Shown piece after piece: positions 1-5,154 of a stretch of 5,154 bases of DNA. Positions within the stretch are counted from its first letter, which is position 1, and each line of letters opens with the position of its first letter. The DNA comes from Legionellaceae bacterium (GTDB taxonomy: Bacteria; Pseudomonadota; Gammaproteobacteria; Legionellales; Legionellaceae): contig CANNJG010000123.1 in NCBI GenBank assembly GCA_947504795.1, positions 1-5,154 on the forward strand, in the 5' to 3' direction. The notes under the pieces are model-generated. The model searched no databases. It was not told where the DNA came from and saw only the letters and a program-made list of their open reading frames with translations. The translations under genes and the position numbers were made by a program.

Positions 1-1
1 A

Positions 2-241
2 GGATTCGCTTTCGGAAGCCGGAATATAAATATCGATAAACCTATGAGCAGGCAATTAAAGGTGACCTACTTGGATATTTGTCAAAATTCAGACAGAAAT
101 ATCTATCAAGTGGCTAGGAACATTAATCGACCCTACAATCGCGTCTATGCTGATGTGAAGCGGTTGCAAGAGATTGGATTAATCAAGGCCTTGTCATCTA
201 TACAGACCGGCAGGAAGGTATCGATACTCAGCGCTACCTAG
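2..241 (+). CDS. winged helix-turn-helix DNA-binding protein, C-terminal part (partial at window edge)
   Basis: The reading frame is open from the left edge to the TAG stop, so the gene probably starts outside the window. The first internal ATG (position 44) has no Shine-Dalgarno sequence close upstream, although a 65-residue protein from there cannot be excluded. Seen: a helix-turn-helix followed by a wing. The helices lie around 'IYQVARNINRPYNRVYADVKRL', with the recognition helix near 'RPYNRVYADVKRL', then 'LQEIGLI' and a short basic hairpin ending 'GRKVSILSAT'. This layout matches the small winged-helix proteins of the MarR/ArsR-like HVO_A0114 type, which bind DNA and sometimes act as antitoxins or repressors. 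Its target is unknown, and no toxin partner is visible. It lies upstream of, and reads the same way as, the oxygenase gene, but about 140 bp and a likely promoter separate them, so they need not be co-transcribed. The fold is fairly sure; the role is a guess. Confidence 0.6.
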   Translation, partial: GFAFGSRNINIDKPMSRQLKVTYLDICQNSDRNIYQVARNINRPYNRVYADVKRLQEIGLIKALSSIQTGRKVSILSAT

Positions 242-304
242 CATTAAATCAACGTACTATCGATTGCTAATGCCGCTTCACATCAGTCGTCATCCTATTA
301 ATCG

Positions 305-332
305 TTGACAATTTACGTAATTAAATTAAAGT
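305..332 (+). promoter_or_regulatory. probable sigma-70 promoter for the PhyH-type oxygenase gene
   Basis: A perfect -35 hexamer TTGACA (305-310) is followed after 16 bp by TAAAGT (327-332), which matches TATAAT at four of six positions. The surroundings are AT-rich, and the site lies about 50 bp before the ATG at 383. It also argues against the upstream TTG codon at 305 being the translation start, since that codon is part of the -35 box. This is read by eye only, with no transcript data. Confidence 0.45.
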
Positions 333-373
333 TACACAAATACTTACATAAAAAAGTAAATTTTAAAGATAAT

Positions 374-377
374 GAGG
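374..377 (+). promoter_or_regulatory. ribosome binding site GAGG deciding the oxygenase start
   Basis: GAGG ends 5 bp before the ATG at 383. It is the only good Shine-Dalgarno match near either candidate start and favours the shorter 323-residue protein. Confidence 0.6.
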
Positions 378-382
378 TTTGT

Positions 383-1354
383 ATGTATATAAGCTACAAA
401 GATTTATCTAGAGATATCGAGAGTGGAAATCCTAAGGTAAAAAATTATTTTGATACCTTCGGATTTATTATTATTCAAGACATTCTTGATAAAAAAGAGT
501 TTAAAAAATACCTCAAAGAGTATGACGCTCAATATGAAATTAGGGCAAATGAATACACCCCATGGAAGATGCTTTTAAATAGACTTGGTTTTTCCGGGCC
601 AAAAAAATTTGGTTTTAGAAAAATTGCTCATGAAATTTTTAAGAAGGTGGGAATGACTTTTTTGCCTGGTTTTATTGAAGAGTCAGAAGAATTTGTGAAG
701 CTATTCCTGTCTGGAAAGATGCAAAAGTTATTCACTTATTTTTGTGGTGATAATTGGCTGTATCTAGGATCAGATGGCACTAAGTTTATTACTACTAGTT
801 TTCCTTGGCATAGAGATTGGTTTACTAAAGTGCCCATTATGAAATGCAATTTCTATTTCAATCCACTACCATTCATAGGTGGAAAGTTTCTGCTCATTCC
901 AGGATCAAATTTTGAATCTGATGTCTATGCTCAAATGATTCAAAAATGTATGTCTTGGCCAATGCAAAATAAAATGCCTTCTGGTTTAAATGAGAATGAC
1001 AGAATTCCTGCTATTAAAAACCCACGTAACTTATTGACGCCCTGGAATTGGTTTCAGAAAATTCAAAAATTTGACATTCCATACATAGAAATAAATGTAA
1101 GCAAGGGAGATCTAGTCATCTTTGATCATAGGGCCTTGCACTGCGTGCAGTCCACATGGCCACGTTTTCAGAGAAGGTTGCTTACATTCCTAATTGGAAA
1201 GAATGCTTTTGACTTTCAAAATGATCACTATGCTTTGAATCACTATACAAGAGAGTCTCTAATGACAGATCTTGTTGATTTGGTGGTTAATGAAAGAAAT
1301 CATATTGGCTGCGATCCATGGGGCATACGATTGCGTTTATGCCCAAATCTGTAA
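383..1354 (+). CDS. PhyH (phytanoyl-CoA dioxygenase)-family Fe(II)/2-oxoglutarate oxygenase
   Basis: Predicted 323-residue cytoplasmic non-haem iron oxygenase. Family knowledge: such enzymes couple 2-oxoglutarate decarboxylation to hydroxylation of a small molecule, lipid or sugar. Seen: the facial triad appears as HxD in 'FPWHRDWF' (H143, D145) and a distal His in 'DLVIFDHRALHC' (H253 most likely, H249 possible). The 'RRLLTF' arginines (R264/R265) are suited to bind 2-oxoglutarate. 'GGKFLLIPGSN' (about 167-177) is the usual strand-turn between the two halves. An N-terminal 'YFDTFGFIIIQDIL' is typical of PhyH proteins. I chose the ATG at 383 because GAGG (374-377) precedes it by 5 bp. A longer TTG start at 305 would add 26 residues but falls in a -35 box. 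The gene is very AT-rich compared with the genes to its right, pointing to recent acquisition. Its last 68 bp overlap the aldolase remnant on the other strand, so its C-terminus may be recently altered. Substrate unknown; modification of a polysaccharide or lipid is only a guess from location. Confidence 0.85.
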   Translation: MYISYKDLSRDIESGNPKVKNYFDTFGFIIIQDILDKKEFKKYLKEYDAQYEIRANEYTPWKMLLNRLGFSGPKKFGFRKIAHEIFKKVGMTFLPGFIEESEEFVKLFLSGKMQKLFTYFCGDNWLYLGSDGTKFITTSFPWHRDWFTKVPIMKCNFYFNPLPFIGGKFLLIPGSNFESDVYAQMIQKCMSWPMQNKMPSGLNENDRIPAIKNPRNLLTPWNWFQKIQKFDIPYIEINVSKGDLVIFDHRALHCVQSTWPRFQRRLLTFLIGKNAFDFQNDHYALNHYTRESLMTDLVDLVVNERNHIGCDPWGIRLRLCPNL

Positions 1355-1517
1355 TATAGAAAATGTCGCTTTTAGCCTCAGCACCGCTAATTTTCACAAG
1401 GTAATCCAACCCTTTGCGAGCTGCAAACAGTGCCTCTGCAGCGATATTTTCACGCGTTAAGCCTTCGGCTTCGAATTCACCTTTAATGTATTTAAATAGC
1501 GAGTAATTAATTTCCAT
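1287..1517 (-). pseudogene. truncated HpcH/HpaI-type aldolase, N-terminal 76 residues only
   Basis: The 76-residue product resembles the beginning of HpcH/HpaI (aldolase/citrate lyase) TIM-barrel proteins, which normally run to roughly 250-260 residues and cleave or form 2-keto acids with a divalent metal. Seen: 'KGEFEAEG' (12-19) matches the family's 'GVKAEFEAEG' opening. 'LVKISGAEAKSDI' (40-52) matches 'LKIGGCEAIRDM', and 'LGINAIVCPM' (58-67) matches 'IGVNRIVAPM'. After this point only a weakly similar tail remains ('DRSQYDFFH', where the family has 'IESPYAL..F'), and then a TAA stop. The metal-binding and later barrel strands are absent, so it should be inactive. The start looks genuine, with AGAGGG upstream of the ATG at a usual distance. 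The 3' end is antisense to the last codons of the oxygenase gene, so replacement of the rest of the aldolase by the incoming oxygenase segment is the simplest reading. It follows wzt in the same direction and was probably once part of the polysaccharide operon. Family assignment is by remembered motifs, not by a search. Confidence 0.6.
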
Positions 1518-1522
1518 AAGCC

Positions 1523-1528
1523 CTCTAA
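1523..1528 (-). promoter_or_regulatory. ribosome binding site of the aldolase remnant
   Basis: On the minus strand AGAGGG lies a few bases upstream of the ATG at 1517. The presence of a good ribosome binding site in front of a family-like N-terminus supports the view that the 5' end of this broken gene is original and only its 3' part was lost. Confidence 0.45.
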
Positions 1529-1536
1529 TGTTATTT

Positions 1537-1582
1537 AAATCTGAATAGTTTAAAAATTCAAACCAAAAAACTATTCAGATTT
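1537..1582. repeat. perfect 15-bp inverted repeat, 16-bp loop
   Basis: The left arm AAATCTGAATAGTTT (1537-1551) and the right arm AAACTATTCAGATTT (1568-1582) are exact reverse complements. The 16-bp spacer is A-rich. The element lies about 55 bp after the wzt stop and about 20 bp before the aldolase-remnant start. Only 4 of 15 pairs are G-C and no clear T-run follows on either strand, so it is not a textbook Rho-independent terminator. It could still end or attenuate the wzt transcript, bind a dimeric protein, or be a scar of a small mobile element. Confidence 0.7.
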
Positions 1583-1636
1583 GTTCGCCACAAAATCTAA
1601 TTGCTTATATTTGATTGTGGGTATATTTACTTACCA

Positions 1637-2386
1637 CTAATACCTGGCTCCAAAATACAGAGGTATAACTAGGTCCGGATTATTATCCATCTTAATTCTG
1701 CCATGCTCAAGCCAAATCACCCGATTGCATGCCTCTTGAATCACACCACGTGAATGTGTTGCTATAACAAGAATATTCGTAGACTGCACCAACTCAGCCA
1801 TTCGCTTTTCTGCCTTATGCTTAAAGTTCTCGTCTCCCACCGACAACCACTCATCCATCAAGAGAATTTCAGGGTGCAGAATTGTGGAAACGACAAATGC
1901 TAATCGAAAATGCATCCCGGTTGAGTAGGTACGCACCGGCATGTCAATAAAATTACCCAGTTCAGAGAACTCAATAATGTCATCCATCTGCTTGGTGATC
2001 TCAGCCCTTGAGATTCCCAGTAAAGCACCGCGAAGGTAAGCGTTTTGTCGTCCGGTTATTTCTGGGTCGATGCCAAGATATATGTCAATCAACGAACTTG
2101 TCTTACCGGTAACGGTTACATTCCCAGAGGATGGCCAATACACACCGTTCAACAAGCGAAGTAGCGTACTCTTACCAGCACCATTGTGTCCTAGAAGACC
2201 TACACGATCACCGTCCTTGAATGTGAAGGTCAAACCTTCTAAGGCCCTGACGACGACGACTCCATTTTCATTAGCGCCAAGCTGCCCCCCGGTCGCAACC
2301 TGGATGAGTTTATTCTTAAGGGAGCGACTGCTTGCGTTGTATATCGGAAAATCGACGCACACATTGTTAAAGTTTATAGAGGCCAT
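1637..2386 (-). CDS. wzt: O-antigen/polysaccharide ABC exporter, ATP-binding protein Wzt
   Basis: The 249-residue cytoplasmic ATPase powers export of a lipid-linked glycan across the inner membrane together with the Wzm permease. Seen: Walker A 'GHNGAGKST' (66-74), the Wzt/KpsT-type signature 'YSTGM' (154-158) in place of LSGGQ, Walker B 'ILLMDEW' (174-180), D-loop 'SVGD' (182-185) and H-loop His211. The N-terminal 'FNNVCVDFPIYNASSRSLKN' is the usual opening of this family. The protein stops shortly after the nucleotide-binding domain. It therefore lacks the C-terminal carbohydrate-binding domain of the roughly 430-residue E. coli O9a type and resembles the short Klebsiella O2a/KpsT type. Family knowledge: short forms export glycan without recognising a capped non-reducing end. 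Its ATG is 12 bp after the wzm stop, so the pair is one transcript. The ribosome binding site is weak (AGAAAA), suggesting translation coupled to wzm. The gene is intact and the function is well supported. Confidence 0.96.
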   Translation of the reverse strand: MASINFNNVCVDFPIYNASSRSLKNKLIQVATGGQLGANENGVVVVRALEGLTFTFKDGDRVGLLGHNGAGKSTLLRLLNGVYWPSSGNVTVTGKTSSLIDIYLGIDPEITGRQNAYLRGALLGISRAEITKQMDDIIEFSELGNFIDMPVRTYSTGMHFRLAFVVSTILHPEILLMDEWLSVGDENFKHKAEKRMAELVQSTNILVIATHSRGVIQEACNRVIWLEHGRIKMDNNPDLVIPLYFGARY

Positions 2387-2398
2387 ATATTTTCTGTG

Positions 2399-3199
2399 TT
2401 ATAGCCAGTAAGCGATTCGGCGCTTATAGATACCGTAAACAGCTATTGTTAAGCCCCAGCCAGCCAAGGCCAGCCCAATTAAGACCGACCAGTTCATCGC
2501 TGAGGGTGATGACCCTAATAATGGCGCACGCACAATTTCTAGGAGGTGGAAGGCTGGGTTTAAGTCTAATAGATAGAAGCCCGCGCGCTGTGGTAGTAGG
2601 CTAGGCAACCATATTACTGGTGTTAGGTAAAACAAGATCTGTATGAGGCTAGCAATGATTTGCGGAAGATCCCGGTACCTTGCACACATAATCGCCAACA
2701 AGAACGCCATCCAGGTCAGGTTGATGAGTAGTATCAGGAGGCCAGGTATGGCAAGGAATGCAACCAAAGTTAAAGATTTGCCAAAGAAGAGAAGCACCAC
2801 TGGGAAGATCAAAATATTGTGGCAAAAAATCAAAAAATTCCGCCATATCATCCGTAACACATGTAAAAAAAGCGGGATGGGTAATTGCTTAATGATCCCT
2901 TCAGCGGCAATAAAACTCATGCACCCCTCGGCAATAACAGATGAAATGAAGCCCCAAAAAATCAACCCTGCGGCAAGAAAAGGGAGAAACTGATCCATGG
3001 GCGACTTAAAAATCTTGCCGAAGACCACCCCGATGGTGCCGACCATCACCCCCATGGTGATGGTGAGCCAAAATGGTCCTAACGTAGACCTTTGATAACG
3101 CTGACGCACATCCTGCCAACCGAGTATCGAGGCTAAGCGTGACGCTTTCAGCCCATTAATGATATCCAGCAGTGCGATTAAAATCGTGCCTCTTCCCAT
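2399..3199 (-). CDS. wzm: O-antigen/polysaccharide ABC exporter, permease Wzm (ABC-2 type)
   Basis: The 266-residue inner-membrane protein forms, as a dimer, the channel through which Wzt drives the undecaprenyl-linked glycan. Seen: an amphipathic N-terminus, then 'RQRYQRSTLGPFWLT' (32-46), the hallmark coupling/entry segment of ABC-2 polysaccharide permeases. About six hydrophobic stretches follow, near 44-63, 71-92, 118-140, 143-170, 180-200 and 237-257. The 'RYRDLPQII' motif (174-182) precedes the fifth, and 'LNPAFHLLEIVRAPLLG' (213-229) lies in the re-entrant/periplasmic part. Length and layout are normal for Wzm. The ATG at 3199 is preceded by AAGG at 5 bp spacing. The stop is 12 bp before wzt, the expected permease-ATPase order. 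A 106-bp gap separates it from the glycosyltransferase upstream and holds a possible promoter of its own. KpsM-type capsule exporters are the main alternative, but the RfbH gene nearby favours O-antigen. Confidence 0.95.
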   Translation of the reverse strand: MGRGTILIALLDIINGLKASRLASILGWQDVRQRYQRSTLGPFWLTITMGVMVGTIGVVFGKIFKSPMDQFLPFLAAGLIFWGFISSVIAEGCMSFIAAEGIIKQLPIPLFLHVLRMIWRNFLIFCHNILIFPVVLLFFGKSLTLVAFLAIPGLLILLINLTWMAFLLAIMCARYRDLPQIIASLIQILFYLTPVIWLPSLLPQRAGFYLLDLNPAFHLLEIVRAPLLGSSPSAMNWSVLIGLALAGWGLTIAVYGIYKRRIAYWL

Positions 3200-3202
3200 T
3201 TA

Positions 3203-3208
3203 AACCTT
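3203..3208 (-). promoter_or_regulatory. ribosome binding site of wzm
   Basis: The minus-strand sequence reads CTAAGG, five bases or so before the ATG at 3199. It fits a normal Shine-Dalgarno site and fixes the wzm start. Confidence 0.5.
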
Positions 3209-3232
3209 AGATTATTGATGCGATTACAGTGG

Positions 3233-3260
3233 ACTATAAAGCAGAAACGCCATTCACCAA
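3233..3260 (-). promoter_or_regulatory. possible promoter upstream of wzm
   Basis: On the minus strand TTGGTG (plus 3255-3260) is followed after 16 bp by TATAGT (plus 3233-3238), which matches five of six positions of the -10 consensus. It sits in the 106-bp gap between the glycosyltransferase and wzm. The -35 is poor, so this could be chance. If real, wzm-wzt would have transcription independent of the glycosyltransferase. Confidence 0.28.
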
Positions 3261-3305
3261 ACACTCACTCATCCAATTTGCAAAAGTTTAAGCAGGCTTC
3301 GCTGA

Positions 3306-4226
3306 CTAGATTTTATTAAATACTGCGGCGACAATCAATCCCAATTTTCCAAATAGCGTCTGGCGGTAGATGCCGGAAGACTTTAACGCTGACATCCGAC
3401 GGAGCAATGGCTGCTGCCTCGCTACCACAAATTGATCAAGTATTTGCTGATTTTTAGGAGTCAAATGAACCCGCATCGAATTAATAGCAGCAACATTCAG
3501 GTCATTCCATTCCCTGAACCTGCCCTTAAATAGTTGAACGATGCGCTTGATGCGTGCCGACATGGAGGCGTTCATGCCCACCAAGTTATGTGCATGCTGG
3601 CGGTAGCGTACCGTCGGCATCGCGTCATAGAACACCTGCCCCCCACAGCCACTCACCAGCAGGTATGTCCACCAATCATGCGTGACCACATTCACAGACT
3701 TGCCCGCCTCGATCAGCAACTTGCGTGCCACATCATTAAATACCATGGTGTTGCCGCCCCCAATGTTCTGCATCAGCGCGTTGGCGAAGCTCGGGGGTTT
3801 GGTAAAGAGCGGTGACATGCAGATTGGCCTGTCGTCCGCATCCACCAACAGCGTGCGTGAACAATAAAGTGCGGACACATCAGCCGGAACCGTCTTTAAG
3901 ACTGCCAGCGCCCGCGCTAATTTGTCTGATTGCCAGATGTCGTCCTGGTCGGAGTAGGCATAATAATCAGCTTGGATGTCCGTCTTGCAGGTCAGCGACA
4001 GGAAGTTCGCAGAGAACCCCTCCTTCGGGCCATTCTGGATCGAGATCTTATCCTTGCCCCAAGCCTTTAGGGCCTGATTCAAAATCGCGTACGTGCCATC
4101 ATTCGAACCATCATCAGACACCCAAAGCACCCAATTGCTGTGCGTCTGCGTCAGGAAGGAGTCTAGCTGTGCCTGTAGGAACTTTGCCCCCTGATAGGTG
4201 CAAAGCAGGATTGCAACGGTGGGCAA
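3306..4226 (-). CDS. family 2 glycosyltransferase (rhamnosyltransferase-like)
   Basis: The 306-residue cytoplasmic GT-A enzyme transfers a sugar from a nucleotide donor to a growing lipid-linked glycan. Seen: the opening strand 'VAILLCTYQGAKFLQAQLDS' (4-23), 'VSDDGSNDGT' (36-45) for nucleotide binding, and the metal-binding 'YSDQDDIW' (91-98). 'IGGGNTMVF' (155-163), 'THDWW' (182-186) with the probable catalytic-base Asp, and 'YRQHAHNLVG' (208-217) follow. DQDDIW plus HDWW is the combination seen in many O-antigen rhamnosyl- and deoxyhexosyltransferases; the exact donor cannot be read. The start is TTG. The frame runs upstream to a TAG at 4260-4262 without any ATG or GTG, and no ribosome binding site precedes the TTG. 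An in-frame ATA (plus 4254-4256) just after AGGGG could be a decayed start. The gene is clearly richer in G+C than the oxygenase gene and the flanking non-coding DNA. It lies in the same direction as wzm-wzt and is probably the first gene of that operon. Confidence 0.93.
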   Translation of the reverse strand: MPTVAILLCTYQGAKFLQAQLDSFLTQTHSNWVLWVSDDGSNDGTYAILNQALKAWGKDKISIQNGPKEGFSANFLSLTCKTDIQADYYAYSDQDDIWQSDKLARALAVLKTVPADVSALYCSRTLLVDADDRPICMSPLFTKPPSFANALMQNIGGGNTMVFNDVARKLLIEAGKSVNVVTHDWWTYLLVSGCGGQVFYDAMPTVRYRQHAHNLVGMNASMSARIKRIVQLFKGRFREWNDLNVAAINSMRVHLTPKNQQILDQFVVARQQPLLRRMSALKSSGIYRQTLFGKLGLIVAAVFNKI

Positions 4227-4304
4227 ATTGTGGGCCGAAGAATTGATTTTATGTATCCCCTAAGTTCAGGTACCCTAATATGAAGAATATATCAGCACGT
4301 ATCC

Positions 4305-4336
4305 ATTATATCCAGATAGGTATCACCTCACCACAA
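4305..4336 (-). promoter_or_regulatory. possible promoter for the glycosyltransferase-wzm-wzt operon
   Basis: A perfect TATAAT lies on the minus strand at plus 4305-4310, with transcription expected to begin about 70 bp before the TTG start. The best -35-like hexamer, TTGTGG (plus 4331-4336), is 20 bp away, longer than the usual 16-18 bp. At ideal spacing only TGGTGA is available. The -10 is convincing, the -35 is not, so an activator may be needed or the match may be accidental in AT-rich DNA. Confidence 0.38.
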
Positions 4337-4382
4337 TAAAAATCAACCTATTTTACTGCAATGATTTACTGGATTGAGAGTT

Positions 4383-4404
4383 ACTGCGCCTATAGGCGTT
4401 CAGT
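4383..4404. repeat. small imperfect palindrome (hairpin ACTG-CGCC-TATA-GGCG-tt-CAGT)
   Basis: The core CGCCTATAGGCG (4387-4398) is an exact 12-bp palindrome. The outer ACTG (4383-4386) and CAGT (4401-4404) also pair, leaving a 2-nt bulge. No T-run follows on either strand, so a terminator role is doubtful; an operator or a recombination site is possible. Confidence 0.4.
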
Positions 4405-4562
4405 TTCGAGTATTTATTGGGGGAACCTCATTTTAATTTTATCTAAAAAAATACTGATTTAAAGCATAGAATCTTTATCTTCTAATTGATCGTAATGTAA
4501 AATAAGTAGCTAATTGAAGTTCACTCTTTCTTTTTCAACGACAATAAGTCGCTTTTAATGAG

Positions 4563-4640
4563 TTAAAATTCTGTTTTAATAGAAGATCCAATCGAACCCG
4601 TTCCACTAAAAAGCAATATTTTTTGAGCACCCTTACTCAT
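4563..4640 (-). pseudogene. 25-codon stub of an SDR/Rossmann-fold gene following rfbH
   Basis: The ATG shares one base with the rfbH stop (TAATG), the usual sign of translational coupling in an operon. The stub encodes MSKGAQ, then 'KILLFSGTGSIGSSI' and 'KTEF', then TAA. 'ILLFSGTGSIGSSI' is the first beta strand and glycine-rich NAD(P)-binding turn (TGxxxG type) of short-chain dehydrogenases/reductases, which normally run to 230-300 residues. Everything after the first helix is missing or degraded. Several stops follow in all three minus frames, with coding-like scraps downstream. Family knowledge: in RfbH pathways an SDR commonly reduces the 4-keto group after the dehydrase/reductase step, so loss of this gene could change or end the dideoxy-sugar route unless a copy exists elsewhere. 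It is too short for a firm family call, but the motif, position and overlapping start agree. It could also be an expressed short leader-like peptide. Confidence 0.58.
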
Positions 4641-5154
4641 TAATCAAAACCTACGCCTAAATAAGATTCAATTTTGGAGGCCGTAAAATCTAGCATCTCT
4701 TCTGTAAGTCCTGGATAAACACCTACCCAGAAACTATCATTCATCACCGTATCGGTATAAGTTAAGTCACCACTCACACGATAATTTCGTCCTTGCATAT
4801 AAGGCTGGCGGGTCAAGTTACCTGCAAATAATAAACGTGTACCAATTTTTTCTTGATTAAGATAAGAAAGCAGGTCCACGCGACGAATGTTAGCCTCAGG
4901 CTTAATCGTCATTAAAAATCCGAACCACGATGGATCACTATTCGGTGTGGCTTCAGGCAGAACTAAAAAGTCTTGGCATGACTGAAGACGTTCATATAAG
5001 AATTTGAAATTATCTTTTCTGGCTTGGATAAATCCTTCTAGCTTATCCATTTGCGCCAAGCCACAAGCCGCTTGCATATCGGTAATTTTTAAATTGTAAC
5101 CTGCATGGGCATAGGTATATTTATGATCATACCCTTCCGGTAAGTCGCCTAACT
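4640..5154 (-). CDS. rfbH: RfbH, CDP-4-keto-6-deoxy-D-glucose 3-dehydrase (C-terminal part, runs off the window)
   Basis: About 170 C-terminal residues of a protein normally near 435 residues. The frame continues through the right edge, so the Met codon at 5077 is internal and not a start. RfbH (E1) is an unusual PMP- and [2Fe-2S]-dependent member of the DegT/DnrJ/EryC1 aminotransferase fold. With a reductase partner (E3) it removes the 3-hydroxyl of CDP-4-keto-6-deoxyglucose on the way to abequose, paratose, tyvelose or ascarylose. Seen: 'GDLPEGYDHKYTYAHAGYNL' followed by 'KITDMQAACGLAQMDKL', a strong family signature, then 'FIQARKDNFKFLYERL', 'DPSWFGFLMTI' and 'IGTRLLFAGNLTRQPYM'. The His that replaces the PLP lysine and the iron-sulphur cysteines lie upstream, beyond the window. 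The stop codon overlaps the start of the SDR stub. The C-terminus is of normal form, so the gene itself looks intact here. Assignment is firm; the final sugar cannot be inferred. Confidence 0.94.
   Translation of the reverse strand, partial: LGDLPEGYDHKYTYAHAGYNLKITDMQAACGLAQMDKLEGFIQARKDNFKFLYERLQSCQDFLVLPEATPNSDPSWFGFLMTIKPEANIRRVDLLSYLNQEKIGTRLLFAGNLTRQPYMQGRNYRVSGDLTYTDTVMNDSFWVGVYPGLTEEMLDFTASKIESYLGVGFD

Larger units (their letters stand above)
4227..4562. other. AT-rich stretch without an intact gene
   Basis: About 335 bp lie between the glycosyltransferase start and the SDR stub. Stop codons are frequent in all frames on both strands. The right part (about 4437-4562) may be decayed remains of the SDR gene: a third minus frame still reads short coding-like pieces such as 'ILHYDQLEDKDSM'. 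The left part holds the candidate TATAAT promoter and a small palindrome near 4383-4404. No RNA gene is recognisable. Confidence 0.5.

Noticed and set aside
305..382. N-terminal extension of the oxygenase from a TTG at 305
   Set aside because: The TTG is part of a perfect -35 box, has no ribosome binding site, and the added 26 residues look unlike the family. The ATG at 383 has a good GAGG.
1272..1460. Plus-strand 62-codon frame across the oxygenase end
   Set aside because: It overlaps the oxygenase in another frame and is antisense to the aldolase-like segment. It has no family-like features.
1617..1637. Short GTGG...CCAC hairpin at the wzt stop as a terminator
   Set aside because: It has only six pairs with a bulge and no T-run, so it is too weak to claim.
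2070..2993. Plus-strand and other-frame reading frames within wzt and wzm
   Set aside because: They lie wholly inside two convincing genes and their products show no domain-like pattern.
3812..4246. Plus-strand 144-codon frame antisense to the glycosyltransferase
   Set aside because: Its low-complexity, Pro/Ser/Arg-rich product is typical of an antisense shadow of a G+C-rich gene. The minus-strand frame has all the GT2 motifs.
4640..5077. A complete 145-residue gene starting at Met 5077
   Set aside because: The frame continues upstream to the window edge with conserved RfbH sequence, so this is an internal methionine of a partial gene.
1..5154. CRISPR array, tRNA, rRNA or insertion sequence
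   Set aside because: I found no spaced direct repeats, cloverleaf-like sequence, ribosomal RNA motifs or transposase-like frame by eye.

Overview
The window looks like part of a bacterial surface-polysaccharide (O-antigen) gene cluster from a Gram-negative bacterium. A betaproteobacterium of the Burkholderiales/Polynucleobacter kind is my best guess. That guess rests on the style of the proteins and the mixed base composition, not on any marker gene, so it is weak.

The right-hand two thirds read leftwards (minus strand). At the right edge is the C-terminal part of RfbH, the dehydrase that makes CDP-3,6-dideoxyhexose precursors. Next come a 25-codon stub of a Rossmann-fold (SDR-like) gene that overlaps the rfbH stop codon, about 330 bp of AT-rich sequence without an intact gene, a family 2 glycosyltransferase, and then the two-gene ABC exporter Wzm (permease) and Wzt (ATPase). 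Beyond Wzt lie a perfect 15-bp inverted repeat and the first 76 codons of a HpcH/HpaI-type aldolase gene that is cut short.

The left third reads rightwards (plus strand). The first 241 bp hold the end of a winged-helix DNA-binding protein. It is followed by a strikingly AT-rich gene for a PhyH-type Fe(II)/2-oxoglutarate oxygenase. The oxygenase gene runs tail to tail into the aldolase stub and overlaps it by 68 bp, which suggests a recombination joint.

Working model (inference): RfbH feeds a dideoxy-sugar route, the glycosyltransferase adds a sugar, and Wzm/Wzt move the lipid-linked glycan across the inner membrane. Wzt has no C-terminal glycan-binding domain. Broken genes on both sides of the glycosyltransferase-wzm-wzt block, plus sharp composition changes, indicate a mosaic locus shaped by gene replacement. 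I see no tRNA, rRNA, CRISPR array or intact transposase, and no clear case for a wholly new system. The most unusual parts are the two gene stubs and the oxygenase/aldolase junction.
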